Assembly (NCBI GenBank): GCA_963971535.1
Contig: OZ020589.1
Span: 49,516,192 to 49,580,191, forward strand
Source of the DNA: Notolepis coatsorum
Taxonomy: Eukaryota > Chordata > Actinopteri > Aulopiformes > Paralepididae
DNA: 64,000 nt
Direction: 5' to 3'
The notes under the pieces were generated by a model. The model saw only the letters and a list, made by a program, of their open reading frames with translations. It was not told where the DNA came from and did not search any database. Position 1 is the first letter of the stretch. Every line of letters begins with the position of its first letter. The position numbers were made by a program, and so were the translations under genes. Shown here piece by piece: positions 40,702-52,455 of the stretch.

Positions 40702-41934
40702 GTGCTAAACTCCCCCGAGGAAATGGCTCCAACGTCAGATGTCGCAGAAATGCGAACGGAACTGAAGTCCATCGAGATACTAGTAATGGATCTTCTCAAG
40801 CGTCAAACGGAGCTCATGTCCAGGCTGGCTAGCATGGAACAAGCGGACGCAGGCTGCACCAGTAGTCCCTCCTGGGCGACAGTGGTGAGGGGCCGAAGGA
40901 AGCTCTCCCTTCCTCTATATGATCCCTTTGATTCACCTCAACTATCAAACCGATTCAACCCTCTTTGTAATGATCCCAGCCTCCTAGGCTCTCCCTCGCT
41001 TCCGTCTCCTGCTGCTAGTACTGTAGCTTTGCTCAAAGACTATCCGATGCTAGCTACTAGCCTAGCTACTAGCCAGGCTCCAAGCGAAGCTGCCAGGACG
41101 GCGGCCCTCTCCAGCTCACGACTCAACCATGGAAATATAGCTGCAACCCGGAGCAGAAAGCGCTCTACCCTGTTTGCTCTCGCATCGCCAAATTCCCCAG
41201 ACTCACGCGATGGGTCCGACTCCCCAAAGTTTAAACGTCCTCGCCTGCGGTGCTCTGCAGCCCATGCCAGTACGATCATTCAAACGGCGAGTGTTATCGA
41301 TGGAAATGCCGCTGTGAACGAGCCCCTCCACACGGCGCTGCTGCCCGACCAACCGTCTAACTCCGCCAGCAATGCAGACGCTACTCCTGCGGCTTTTCAC
41401 CATAGAAACCTGGCCATCTATGACGGGGGATGCATCCATGAACAGCCAGAGATCCTACTCATCGGAGATTCCATCACCAGGTTTTTGCAAATACCACACG
41501 GCATTACATATTGTTTTTCCGGTTTAAAAGTTACTGACTTACTAGAGTGTACTCCCGAAATCATCGACAGATATCCGTCCGCCCACACCGTTATCATTCA
41601 TATCGGAGCAAATTACGTAATGGCTAGACAATCCGCTAAACTCCAATCTGACTTTGAATCACTAATACTCACTATTGAAAGCCTGGGCAAAATATGCATT
41701 GTGTCTGGCCCCATTCCATCCATAGGTCGTGGATCTGAGCGATTTAGCCGTCTGTTCTGGTTGCACAAATGGCTGCAGACCTACTGTACTACTATAGGAC
41801 TTTGCTATATAAATAACTTTGATCTGCTCTGGTCCAGGAAAGACCATTACAGACCCGATGGCATCCATCCAAACATATCGGGGGTAAATGTGCTAATACA
41901 TAACGTCACACAATGTGTAGCATCACTGGCCTGA
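40702..41934 (+). CDS. LINE ORF1 protein with SGNH esterase domain
   Basis: A 410-residue open frame (start possibly at 40723, MAPTSD). Residues 15-47 form a heptad-like segment suited to a coiled coil. A low-complexity serine/proline region follows, with basic clusters (RSRKRS, KFKRPRLR). From about 250 it has an SGNH-hydrolase-like domain: LLIGDSITR (S257), HIGANY (N304) and DGIHPN (D386, H389), so the serine, asparagine, aspartate and histidine of that fold are all present. ORF1 proteins of CR1/L2-group LINEs bind RNA and carry such an esterase domain, whose role in retrotransposition is not settled. The frame is uninterrupted, unlike ORF2. Confidence 0.85.
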   Translation: MLNSPEEMAPTSDVAEMRTELKSIEILVMDLLKRQTELMSRLASMEQADAGCTSSPSWATVVRGRRKLSLPLYDPFDSPQLSNRFNPLCNDPSLLGSPSLPSPAASTVALLKDYPMLATSLATSQAPSEAARTAALSSSRLNHGNIAATRSRKRSTLFALASPNSPDSRDGSDSPKFKRPRLRCSAAHASTIIQTASVIDGNAAVNEPLHTALLPDQPSNSASNADATPAAFHHRNLAIYDGGCIHEQPEILLIGDSITRFLQIPHGITYCFSGLKVTDLLECTPEIIDRYPSAHTVIIHIGANYVMARQSAKLQSDFESLILTIESLGKICIVSGPIPSIGRGSERFSRLFWLHKWLQTYCTTIGLCYINNFDLLWSRKDHYRPDGIHPNISGVNVLIHNVTQCVASLA

Positions 41935-42129
41935 CAACCAACCATATCTAGCTCTGTAGACTATATACAGAAGCAGCCTAAGCTACAAAGAAACACGTTG
42001 AGTGTCATCCCGATTCTGATCACCAGAAGACTAATCAATTAATCATTATCACGTCCCATATGTAAATCGAACCTTATCAATATCAGTGTTCAACCACAGA
42101 CTGTCTCACGGCCCACTACAGAACCCGTA

Positions 42130-43610
42130 CAGCTAAAACTAGCACTGTTCAACGTTAGAGCGCTGAAACAAAAATCATTTCTGATAAATGACTCATAGTA
42201 AAACATGGTGTACATTGTATGTTTTTAGTAGAGACATGGCTAGACAACATCACTGGTGTAGCAACACTGATTTGATTGATTGATTGATTGATTGAAAACT
42301 TTATTAACAGATTGCAGAATGGGTACAGTACAGTACAGCTCAATACATACAATTGTTAAGGGGATGCAGACCAGAGAAAGACTTTCGTCTTGTTTACATC
42401 AGGGTCCCCCATTTTCAATTCATCGTAACATATATGACATAGATGACATACAGATAGACAGTACTGCTATATCTATACATTTATGACATACCAGATTTGC
42501 AATTACAGTACTGTTTGTGATACAAAGAGTCCAGAAAAAAAAAGTATATACATTTGACGTAGAAACTGTACATTGGATTGGGTAGGTGGGGGTGGGGGGG
42601 GACTGTACATTGGAGGTGGTTGGGTGGGGGGGGGGGGGGGTTGGGTAGGAGTGGGGGGGGGGGGTTGGGTAGGAGGGGTGGGTGGGGGACACTGTACAAC
42701 TGTACAAACAAAACTGTACATTGGATTATTGACAAGACCATACTTGGTAATTTACTGTACATTGGAGGGGGTTGTGTTCGGACATTTACAGGGGCCAGTT
42801 TCGAGTTGCAGTCTCCCTTAGGTGTTTTTTGAGAGTGTTTTTGAAAGTGGGTAGTGATTCACATTCCTTTACAGCTTTGGGTAGGGCGTTCCACATTGAT
42901 GTGGCATAATTGCGAAAAGTGTTTAGTCCTTTGATTGATTGAGATTGAGATTGAGACCTGCCCTTGAGACCTGCCCTTCCAATTTTAAATTCTATCAATC
43001 AAACAGACAGAGTGGGAGGGGAGGAGGAATAGCAGCAATCATCTCCACTCAATTTGTGTGCAGTGATATTGACCTGGGAAAATTTGTATCATTTGAATAC
43101 CTTGCTATTGTATTGAAAACAGAAATGCCAGTAGTATGTGTGACATTGTATCGACCACCAAGGTACTCGCCACTCTTCATACAGGAATTTTCAGAACTCA
43201 TATCGATCTGCATTACCAGGTATGATAGAATCATTCTTAATGGAGATCTAAACATTCATCAAAAAGGATGACCCCAGGGGTTGCGAGTTTCTGAACCTAC
43301 TGGACAGTTTTGGACTGATGCAACATGTTCACGAGGCCACCCACCAACATGGCAACACTCTGGACCTACTAATAACAACAGGGCTAAACATTGAGAATGT
43401 ATCAGTAAAACAAATTCCAATTTCTGACCATTATTGTGTGTTCTATGGTACAAGCCTAATATTACATAAGACCAGAAGCGAATTCCTAGTTCACAGAAGG
43501 CTTCTGGACGCTAGAGCTGAAGCAAAATTCTCTAGTATGATGAAATCATATGACCAATGCAGTGAATCCTCCTTAAATCAGATAAAACTTAAAACTTCCA
43601 CAGCACCTTG
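42130..43610 (+). pseudogene. LINE ORF2 endonuclease domain, interrupted
   Basis: The N-terminus is visible at 42140-42266 (LALFNVRALKQKSFLIND, then FLVETWLDN with a stop between). After the insertion it resumes near 42965 with NFKFYQSNRQSGRGGGIAAI, CVTLYRPPRYSPLF, LNGDLNIHQK and, after a frameshift near 43268, LDSFGLMQHVHEATHQHGNT and PISDHYCVFY. These are the apurinic-type endonuclease motifs, including the GDLN and SDH boxes. The linker with VKTDRISPWLN follows in another frame (43608-43946). Confidence 0.85.
42270..42960 (-). mobile_element. LINE 3' end inserted in ORF2
   Basis: On the minus strand, KGLNTFRNYATSMWNALPKA and SLPTFKNTLKKHLRE (42800-42950) are the C-terminus of another LINE RT. 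A 3' UTR with a C-rich tract follows and ends in AATAAAGTTTTC and (CAAT) units at 42269-42297. Exact boundaries are blurred by the GATT and GAGATT repeats at both ends. The block near 42362-42420 also occurs at 55034-55098. Confidence 0.75.
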
Positions 43611-43937
43611 TCAACAGTGTTAGATACTGTTGCCCCTCTGAAGGTTAAAAAGGTAAAAACTGATAGAATCTCTCCATGGTTAAATAAAACCAATGTTAAA
43701 GATAACAAGAGAAAATGTAGGATAGCCGAGCGAAAATGGAGGAAATTCAAACTCACAGCTCACTTTAATTTATACAAAGACGCCATGGGCGCATACAATA
43801 AGGCAATACAACTTGCGAGAAAGGAATATTTTTCCAAAATGATCTCAGAAAATATGGGTAACTCCAGGGTACTTTTTTCCACCATCGACCGGCTGATTAA
43901 CATGCCACCCCCCCCATATACCGCAGCAATCAGCCAC

Positions 43938-45609
43938 AAAATGTGAAGAGTTCGCCGTTTTCTTTTATGAAAAAATATCATTGATTAGAGCAAGCATTGC
44001 CTCTGATATAGATCTGGCTGTGAGTGGAAACCCACCTGAGATAACTATGGGGGAATTCACATGTATTACATTACCTGACCTCTGTAAGATTGTCTCTGAG
44101 TGTAATTCCGCCACCTCCTGCCTCAATCCTATACCAACAGCATTTCTCAAGCGGGTGTTCGATAGTGTCTCAAATCATGTCCTTGAAATCATAAATATGT
44201 CGCTTCAAACAGGCACTTTTCCAGATGCATTTAAAACGGCTGTAGTAAAACCACTACTAAAGAAAACAAACTTAGATGTAAACGAACTAAAAAGCTATAG
44301 GCCAATATCGAACCTTCCATTTATCAGCAAGATATTAGAAAAGATAGTCTCAGTACAAATAAACTCCTTTCTCAAAGATAATAACATCATGGAGGAATTA
44401 CAATCAGGTTTCAGAACAAATCACAGCACTGAAACTGCCCTTATTAAAATAGTTAGCGACCTCAGGCTAAACTCCGATGCTGGCAAAGTCTCAATTCTTG
44501 TCCTATTGGACCTTAGTGCAGCGTTCGATACGATTGACCATAATATCCTGATCAGTCGTCTTGAAAGACTGGTTGGCTTTTCCGATCATGTACTAAATTG
44601 GCTCATAACATACATTAAGGGGAGAAGGTTCTATGTTAAGCTTGGAGACAATGTATCCGAGGAACATGACAGCAGCTTTGGAGTTGCACAAGGAAGCTGC
44701 CTTGGTCCATTACTCTTCTCACTATATATGCTGCCCCTCGGGGACATCCTTCAAGACCACAATGTATGCTTCCATAGTTATGCTGATGATACACAACTAT
44801 ATATCTCCGCAGAACCAAATAACACTACAGCCATACAGTCCATCACAAATTGTCTGTTAGCAATAAACAAGTGGATGAACAATAACTTCCTAAAATTAAA
44901 CGAAAGCAAGACCGAAATCCTATTGATCGGCCCAAAAGCGAAAAGGGAAGTGCTGTGTGAAAACCTGGGGAGTCTGTCATCCTATGTAAAGACTGAGGTT
45001 ACAAGCCTAGGTGTCATCTTGGACTCAGACCTGACCTTTAAGTCTCATATAAATAAGGCCATGAAAACGTCATTCTTCCACCTCAGAAACATAGCGAAAG
45101 TAAGACCTTTCGTAAATAAAAAGGATGCAGAGACACTGATTCATGCTTTTGTATCAAGTCGGCTTGACTATTGTAATGCACTGTTCACTGGTCTTCCCAA
45201 AGCAACCATTGGGAAGCTTCAGCTTATCCAAAACTCTGCAGCTCGATTACTAACTCATACAAGGAGAAGAGAACATATCACTCCAGTCCTAGCCACTCTG
45301 CACTGGCTTCCAATAACTCATAGAATTGATTTTAAGGTCCTTTTCCTAACATATAAAGCTCTTAATGAGCAAGGCCCAAAATACATAGCAAATTCCCTAG
45401 TTAGTTATCTGCCCTCAAGAACGCTACGGTCATCCACTACAGGTTTACTAGACACACCCAGAAACCAAAAGAGGATAGGAAGTATGGCATTTGCCAACTA
45501 TGCCCCAAAACTATGGAACACACTACCAACACACATCAGAAACGCCAGCTCCATACACATTTTTAAAGGAAAATTAAAAACGTACCTATACAGTCTAGCT
45601 TACAAATAG
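43938..45609 (+). pseudogene. LINE ORF2 reverse transcriptase domain (long open frame)
   Basis: Uninterrupted from 43981 to 45609 (542 codons), with homology starting slightly upstream (EEFAVFFYEKIS). Motifs in order: [77 protein letters not shown] (Y267, A268, D269, D270), then SLGVILDSDLTFKSHI, SRLDYCNALFTGLPKAT and LHWLPITHRIDFKVL. The catalytic aspartates are intact. This RT would copy element RNA at a nicked target, but frameshifts near 43268, 43620 and 43940 and the inserted fragment disconnect it from its endonuclease, so I call ORF2 broken overall. Confidence 0.88.
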
Positions 45610-45626
45610 TTATGGCTTGGAAAAAC

Positions 45627-45840
45627 CTGATGGATCCATGAGGCTAGGATAAGCCTTGTGGACCCAACTCTTTAGATGAGGGAACGGGTACATACGCACA
45701 CAATACACGACCACTGATGGATCCGTAAGGCTTGGATAAGCCTTATGGACCCAACTCTTTAGATGAGGGAACGGGTACATACGCACACAATACGCGACCA
45801 CTGATGGATCCATGGGGCTTGGATAAGTCTTATGGACCCA
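45627..45840 (+). repeat. 87-bp tandem repeat in LINE 3' UTR
   Basis: About 2.4 units, each beginning CTGATGGATCC (45627, 45714, 45801) and containing TAAGCCTT.TGGACCCAACTC and GGGAACGGGTACATACGCAC. Units differ at only a few positions. Confidence 0.92.
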
Positions 45841-45929
45841 ACTCTGACCACTAATAAAAACGTAACTACACTAGCGTTATAAGAGCTAACATTGCTACCT
45901 ACCGTACAAGTGCATTGGTTTAGTGCATT

Positions 45930-46301
<372 letters not shown>

Positions 46302-46309
46302 GCATCACT

Positions 46310-46590
46310 GAGCACAGAGTGGCAGTTACCATCTTCCTGGACTTAGTTTGAAACAGCACTGTGCAATATTACACCTACTGTAGACCTCAGTATATTTTTA
46401 CTGTATTTATTTACTGTATATTTTATTCCATTTTATTCTATTTTACTCTACTCTTATCCTAGGCAACTTGATTTGATTTGTTTTATTATTCTAATTCGTG
46501 ACCTGTTCTGTCTAATGTTTAAATGTTGAGCGATTTGCAGTGTAAAATTTCCCACGGGATAATAAAAGTATTTCTATTCTATTCTATTTT
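46310..46590 (+). mobile_element. Retroposon 3' end with (TATTC)n tail
   Basis: AATTTCCCACGGGATAATAA followed by AAGTATTTC and TATTC units is a common fish retrotransposon 3' end. No coding part remains. Family not assigned. Confidence 0.5.
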
Positions 46591-46594
46591 AAGA

Positions 46595-46999
46595 GGTTGT
46601 GATATGTGTTGATGTCAGCAGTGAGGCGTGACTTTCTATACTTCCTCTCAGCCGCTCTCAGGACCGGGCAGGTTTCTCAACGAGGGGACAGAGCTTGTCG
46701 AAGGAGGTTGCGAGGGCTGAGAGGAGGGTGGAGGTTGCCTTTTCTGGGGAGAGAGCAGAGAAGGTGTCACTCAAAGGTAGAGCAGATAGTATGTCAGAGG
46801 AGAGGGTGGAGGGGGATAGGGAGGACAGGTTGCGTCTGACTGAGATGGTTTGAATTGGAGTGGAGGGCTTTCGGTTAAGCATGAGAGTTAGTGAGAAGGA
46901 TAATGAAGAAATGGTCAGACCAATGAAGGAGAGTTACCGTGGTGTTAATTATGCTGGAGTTACGGGAGAATATGAGATCCAAGGAGTTGCCTGCTTTTG
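46595..46999 (-). mobile_element. L2 LINE, endonuclease end and linker (lower half of split copy)
   Basis: Minus-strand translation gives NSLDLIFSRNSSIINTTVTP and HWSDHF (endonuclease end), then ATSTLLSALATSFDKLCPLV and EKPARS (linker). The upstream part continues at 48149. Confidence 0.8.
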
Positions 47000-48148
47000 C
47001 CTCTTTTCCATTGCATAGTACCTACTCGACTCTACTCTACTCTACTCGCTTTTGGTACCTGGTACTTCGTTTGCTTTCAACTGCAGGTAGTACTCCGTTT
47101 GTCTCCGTGTGGGGAGGCGGGGCCGCTGGCGTACAGCATGAGAGCTCTGTGAGCATAGCTATGTCCGTGAGGGCTTGGTTATCAATCAATAACAACATTA
47201 ACCAGACTCTCGTTGTGTCTATTCTGCTAACGTTAACATTACCTCTCGCGTCTATTCTACTAACGTTAACTCTCGTGTCTATTCTACTAACCTTAACGTT
47301 ACCTCTTGTGTCTATTCTACTAACGTTAACATTACCTCTCGTGTCTATACTACTAACGTTAACATTAGGTAATAACCTGTTTAAATGGATGATGATTACC
47401 TCACGTGGTGTCTATTCTACTAGCATTAACGTTAGTACAAACAATCAATAGCGAGCGATATAACAACATTAACCAGACTGCTATATCAACAATGTTTGTG
47501 TCCAGCAAGCTAGTCTCCCCATGTGTAATGTTATTAAGCATTAACTTATGTTGGAAATGACAATTGTCTATTAATTAATGACGTGATGATTAAAGTATTT
47601 CCACTCCATTCCACGATACCAGTGCCTCACCAGCTAACCACACGTAAGCCAACAAAATCAGCCATCTTTCCACGCTATGTACGCTAGCCGCAATGCTAAC
47701 TATTATAATGGTAAATTCCAATCACATTACGTAAGCTAACAAAATCAGCCATCTTTTTGTGAGACTAAACTCTCCGCTCTTGGAGGTAAATTGTGTTGAT
47801 GTTGGTTTTGTTTCATCAATAAATGAGGCATAATACACAGTGAATGTATCCTTTTTTGTTTATTGCACTTTGTTCCTGCTGCAAACAAATAATGAATGCT
47901 ACGCGAGACAGTTTAAAGATGGCGGGTTTCTGTTTTTGTGCAGGACGCTCCAACGTGTGACGCTTCTCTCTTCTGATCAATCAGTGGTCTGCAGTGTTTC
48001 ACGTAACTTTTTTGGTCTAGGGTGCTTGGAACCTCGAGAAAGCAGGTACTAAAAAAGTACCCGGTACCAGGTACCAAGCGCAAATTTCGGCAATGGAAAA
48101 CCGAAAAGGCCGAGTCGAGTCGAATAGGTACTATGCAGTGGAAAAGTG
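47000..48148. mobile_element. 1.15-kb TIR element inserted in L2
   Basis: Ends are CCTCTTTTCCATTGCATAG at 47000 and, read inwards from the right, CACTTTTCCACTGCATAG, followed on both sides by GTACC and TCGACTC words. GCTTTTG flanks it at 46993-46999 and 48149-48155. The L2 endonuclease reading resumes on both sides, which confirms the boundaries. Superfamily unclear: the duplication is 7 bp as read, so hAT-like (8 bp) or another class is possible. Non-coding. A tandem run of about 33-bp units (GTGTCTATTCTACTAACGTT) lies at 47215-47370. Confidence 0.8.
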
Positions 48149-48265
48149 GCTTTTGTGAGTGGGAGGCATGACAGTGGGAGTCATGTCAAAGGATTGTAGG
48201 AGGGCGACCACTGTGTCCGACTGAGATGAGTCAGGCAGGTTGAAGTCGGTTTAGGTTTTGAACAA
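48149..48265 (-). mobile_element. L2 endonuclease (upper part of split copy)
   Basis: Minus-strand translation DFNLPDSSQSDTVVALLQSF and MTPTVMPPTHK precedes the part at 46999 in the family order. Confidence 0.8.
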
Positions 48266-48936
48266 CCAAAACCTAGCAAGCAACACGAATTAGCAGTCTG
48301 TAAAAAACATAAATGCTTTGTGATTATGTTGAATACAGTGGTGTGAAATAGCCAGCTGTTCTTTCAGAAGGGTGCTGCTGCTGAAGACAAGAGACAGATA
48401 TCTGTGAGGTCCCTTTGTGCAATGAGTGTGTCAGTGTATCACTGTGTAATTAACATGACCTTTTAAGCCCTGATTACCCGTCTGTTTTCATGAGCTATCC
48501 TCGCCTGCCTTACAAAAGTGCCTTCATCGATCAATGTGTGCGTCTGTGTTGTATGTGTGTGCTTATGTGTGTTTTTTGTGTGCTGTTGTGTCTTCAAAGC
48601 ATTCAGAACTAGAAAGGTGTGCTCAGCAGAGCGCAAATCTCCACCACACGGCAGCCACACATTTCTTCTCTCTCTCACAGAGAAAACAAACATGTCTACA
48701 ATATTTAACAAAGGAGAGACCATCTTATACTTACCTGTATCAAATACACTCATACAGACACAAAATACACAGAGAGTCTGTGGGAAAGCTAAAAAGCCCA
48801 ATTGTGTTGCCAAGTCACTAGCCTACCAAGGACAGCTGCCCAACAGTATCTTACATGTTAGGCTTAAGTCTAAGGGGCAGGGCAAACATAGACCAATGAA
48901 AGCTGATCTCCTCACACTATTCATATTACACTATCC
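48266..48936. other. Unassigned sequence
   Basis: Nothing recognised. The frames on both strands near 48460-48940 overlap each other and match no family I know. Confidence 0.3.
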
Positions 48937-50228
48937 TTAACCTCTTAAGCCCGGAGCCCTATTTTCAAAAAATCCGCCTAAAGTACATACCTAAGTAAAT
49001 GAAAGATTGCTCCACTTCTACAAGGTCCATTTGCATGTTCTTATCTAGGTATAGGGACATCTATGGACCTCAGTGAATGTATTCCCAGTTTCAGAACACT
49101 TTTGTCTATTACTAGGCTTGCTTAAATTGTGATGAAACAAAGGAGAATATGAATTATGATTTTTCTTTGCATCTTTGACAAGTGAATAACACCATGCTAA
49201 AAATGACCGAATGACAGAAAACTGCCACTGAGCTCGTACCTTCTTGAGATCACGTGTACAAAAAATCGAAGGAAATGAATAAAGGGAAGATGATTAAACA
49301 GAAGGTTTTGTAGATACAGTACTGAATTCTGCCATCCGGACCCATGCAATTTGAAATATTATTATAGAATATAGATAAAAAGAAGGAAATGAATAAAGGG
49401 AAGATGATAAAACAGATGGTTTTGTAGATACAGTACTGAATTCTGCCATCCGGACCCATGCAATTTGAAATATTATTATAGAATATAGACTATGAGACCT
49501 TATTATACCGATGTTGCACATCTATGGATCGGGCCAAATCTATTTGTTCCAATGACATAGTTCAATTTGGATTTCATTTAGTATCACCAGGCGTGCATGA
49601 AGAACCGAGAATTAAATTAAATACAGTCAGCTTTTTTTTGCGACAGGTTTGAATCCGTTTGTAACGCCGATTGTTGCTAAATGTTCACAGAAGGGAGACA
49701 CACTAACTGCAAACTATGCCAATAACGTTCAGTTTTGTGGTATATAATCCAGAGAAATAAGAGAAATTAAAAATAATATTCAGGAAGTCATTTGATTTCA
49801 GAAATCTGGAGAACCCTAGGAGATGTAGTTTTTCTAAATTTCAACGCTCATTGAAAGCCCTTTCTTTCCTTCATCATAATGACTACAGCAAATTGGCCGC
49901 TCGGATTTATTTCCGGTCGAAGTTCACGATCTATTGAATACAATTCCTAAACGCATCTACACTACACTGTCTATAGCATCTGCAAATGAGTTATAGATGT
50001 TTTATGAATGTCTTAACAAATAATTAGTTAAACATGAAAAGACAAGTCTGGTAATTACTTTGTGTGTATTCATAAAAGTCCACAAATAAACAAACTATTA
50101 GACATTTGTTAATGATGAATAGTCTTCACTTTAGATTAGGGTACACAATAACATCTGCAAATGATTTAGATATTTTAAGAATGTTTTACAAATCATTGGT
50201 TGAACATGAACAAATAAATGGAGGTACA
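48937..50228 (+). mobile_element. TTAA-bounded repeat, left part
   Basis: TTAA at 48937-48940 is followed by CCTCTTAAGCCCGGAGC. The opposite end is seen at 56813-56828 (GGCTTAAGAGG then TTAA). Non-coding. It contains a 114-bp tandem duplication (49268-49494), and its right part (50015-50228) is repeated at 56566-56800. TTAA targets suggest a piggyBac-like element. Confidence 0.55.
49268..49494 (+). repeat. Two 114-bp tandem units
   Basis: GAAGGAAATGAATAAAGGG starts at 49268 and 49382. The units differ at very few positions (for example CAGAAGG/CAGATGG), so the duplication is recent. Confidence 0.93.
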
Positions 50229-51020
50229 GTATAGTCGTCTTTTTCATATCCATTTTTCAAAGCATCTATGTGACAGAGTGGGTTTGTCACTGACTCCGGG
50301 GCAGCACGCACGCACACATACAACATTCACTCATCATATACATTCATACATAATCAAACATGCATACATACTCATTAATCTTATCATACATGCATTCATA
50401 CATATATTTATACATTCATATCCATTCATACATATATTTATTTATTGTGTTGTGTTGTGTACATATATTTATTTATTGGGTTGTGTATATGTATTTATTT
50501 ATTGGGTTGTGAGGGTATTGGTGTTGAAGGTTGTCTGATTTGAATGTGTATAGGAAACTGCTAATTAATTTGATGTGTATCACCTGTTTAGTTTGTTTAA
50601 TTAATTATGTGTGGCACCTGTGGAGGGGGAGGAGTCCAGGGTGTTCATGAGGGCTGCGGCGTAAGTGTTGTTAGTCTGTTTGTCTCTGTGTGGGGCTTCA
50701 CCAGAACCACGGTTGCAAAAAGGGTAACCAGGGAAGCTCCACACAGTAAGTGTTTGTCTGTCAACGTGAGGTTATTGTGGAACCCACCTGACAGACTGCA
50801 GAGGTATAGCTTTTATTATTTTGTTTATGTCACTAGTATGAGATGTCACCGCTGCACCTTGGAAGGCTGGCAATAAAAGCAACCTCAACACCACGTATTC
50901 CGACTACGCCATCATTTGTTGTGAGTTTGGAGGGGAGAAGAGAAGGACCCATCACAATCTACAAATGTGTTTCTACACATTAAACAACATTATTTAATGA
51001 TGAATACCAGCATACCAGCT
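50229..51020 (+). other. Unassigned; possible solo LTR near 50550-50930
   Basis: TTTATTTATTGGGTTGTG repeats lie at 50430-50510. 50600-50930 has an LTR-like look: a GC-rich first half and GGCTGGCAATAAAAGC as a possible polyadenylation signal. But I see no flanking duplication and no internal coding region, so the LTR reading is weak. Confidence 0.25.
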
Positions 51021-51025
51021 CAATC

Positions 51026-51120
51026 AGGGCTCTAGGCTAACTTTTTTCCCAAGGAGCACATGTGCTCCTAAATGAAAGAATTTAGGAGCACACAAAGAAA
51101 TTTAGGAGCACAGTCAAAAA
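51026..51120 (+). mobile_element. Candidate hAT terminus with GGAGCACA repeats
   Basis: CAGGGCTCTAGGCTAAC followed by AGGAGCACA words resembles a known type of fish hAT end. No partner end was found. Confidence 0.4.
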
Positions 51121-51617
51121 TGTTCAAGTAACAGAGTTTATTAACAAACTTTATTACATGCATATTATACTGTGCGTGCGTGTGCATACTAAGGGACACA
51201 CATCTGTGCAATAGCACATACCACTCATCCACGGACCTTGTGATACCATAGGAAGTCATTCTGAAATCCCAAAAGTGCAATACCGGCCGCATCCTGCTAG
51301 ATGGCAGTATCGCTCCCACCCTTTGAAACCTTATTTCTAGGGCTGTCTTAAATACTTCGAAGCTTCGAAGCTTCGTTCGATGGCACAAGCTTCGAACATT
51401 AAAAAAAAATCGAAGTTTAAAAAAATTAAAGATAATTCACATTTTTTATTTTATTTTTATTTTTACTTCGGTGTGTGTGTGTGCATGGGGCCATTGGGTG
51501 GGGCCGGGGGACAAATACACTGGAGGAAAGTAACCCAGCTCAGCACTGCCCAAATTATATCATCACTATTGCCTGTTTGAAGGATATCATCCTCAAACAC
51601 ATATACACCACCTACAC

Positions 51618-52455
51618 GCCTATTCTCAGTCCTTGCCCCACAATGGTGGAATGAACTACCCACCCCAGTTAGGACAGCCGAATCCCATCCAATCTTTCGC
51701 CGTCGACTAAAGACGCACTTCTTCAACCATTATCTGAAATAATTTTTTTTTTTATCCACTTTTTCTCCCATTTTCTATATTTTCTCCCATCCCAATTTCG
51801 TATCATCCAATTCAACCCTCCCCTGTCACGAACGCTGTTTCTTGCCTCCCACAAGCCGGCTGCAATGTGGACTAAGTCATACATAGCACAAGTCCCCTCC
51901 GGTACTTGAGGTAACAGCAGTCGCATCTTTTCACCTGCGCAGCTCGATCTCTCAGTGGCGAGGAGTAACGCGTGGGAGGCTCACGCTGCCCCCGACACTT
52001 CCTGATTCTACTGCGCAGGCGCACCAACCGACCTGTAGGAGTCGCTGTCCACAACGCCCAATCCCCACCCATCAGTTTCCCACCCCCTAATACGGCCAAT
52101 GTGTATTAGTATGAACGACCAGCTAAACTGAAAGCAATGTGGAGCGCTGGGCTCGAACAGGCAAGCCCAGCGTCTCCGTCATTCGTGGCGAGCGCCTTGC
52201 CCACTACGCCACGTAGCCGCACATCTGAAATCAAATGTAAAAAATAAAATAAAAAAAATCTAACCCTAACTAACCTTACTGTCATGCACTTGTCCTAATA
52301 AACTAACCTACACTGTAACACGCAACACTTTGATGAATATTGTTACTCAGCTGATAGAGTTGTATCCTTCCTGATGACCTGTCGTACAGAACTTGTAAGT
52401 CGCTTTGGATAAAAGCGTCAGCTAAATGACTAAATGTAAATGTGAATGTAAATGC
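51618..52455 (+). mobile_element. L2 LINE 3' end, split by a SINE
   Basis: 51618-51740 encodes the end of the L2 ORF (PQWWNELPTPVRTAES, FRRRLKTHFFNHYLK). 52232-52455 is the 3' UTR and tail, ending ACTAAATGTAAATG. It is the plus-strand counterpart of 54310-54430 and 54104-54310. Confidence 0.9.
51741..52222 (-). mobile_element. tRNA-derived SINE, second copy of the 1630 family
   Basis: Head at 52222 (A box TGGCGTAGTGGGC, B box TGTTCGAGCCC on the minus strand) and T-rich tail at 51741. Flanked by ATCTGAAAT at 51732-51740 and 52223-52231. The intact L2 at 54310 reads through this site. Confidence 0.92.

Noticed and set aside
50600..50930. Solo LTR of a retrovirus-like element
   Set aside because: LTR-like composition and an AATAAA signal, but no TG...CA boundaries with a target duplication and no internal genes. 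Kept only as a weak note.
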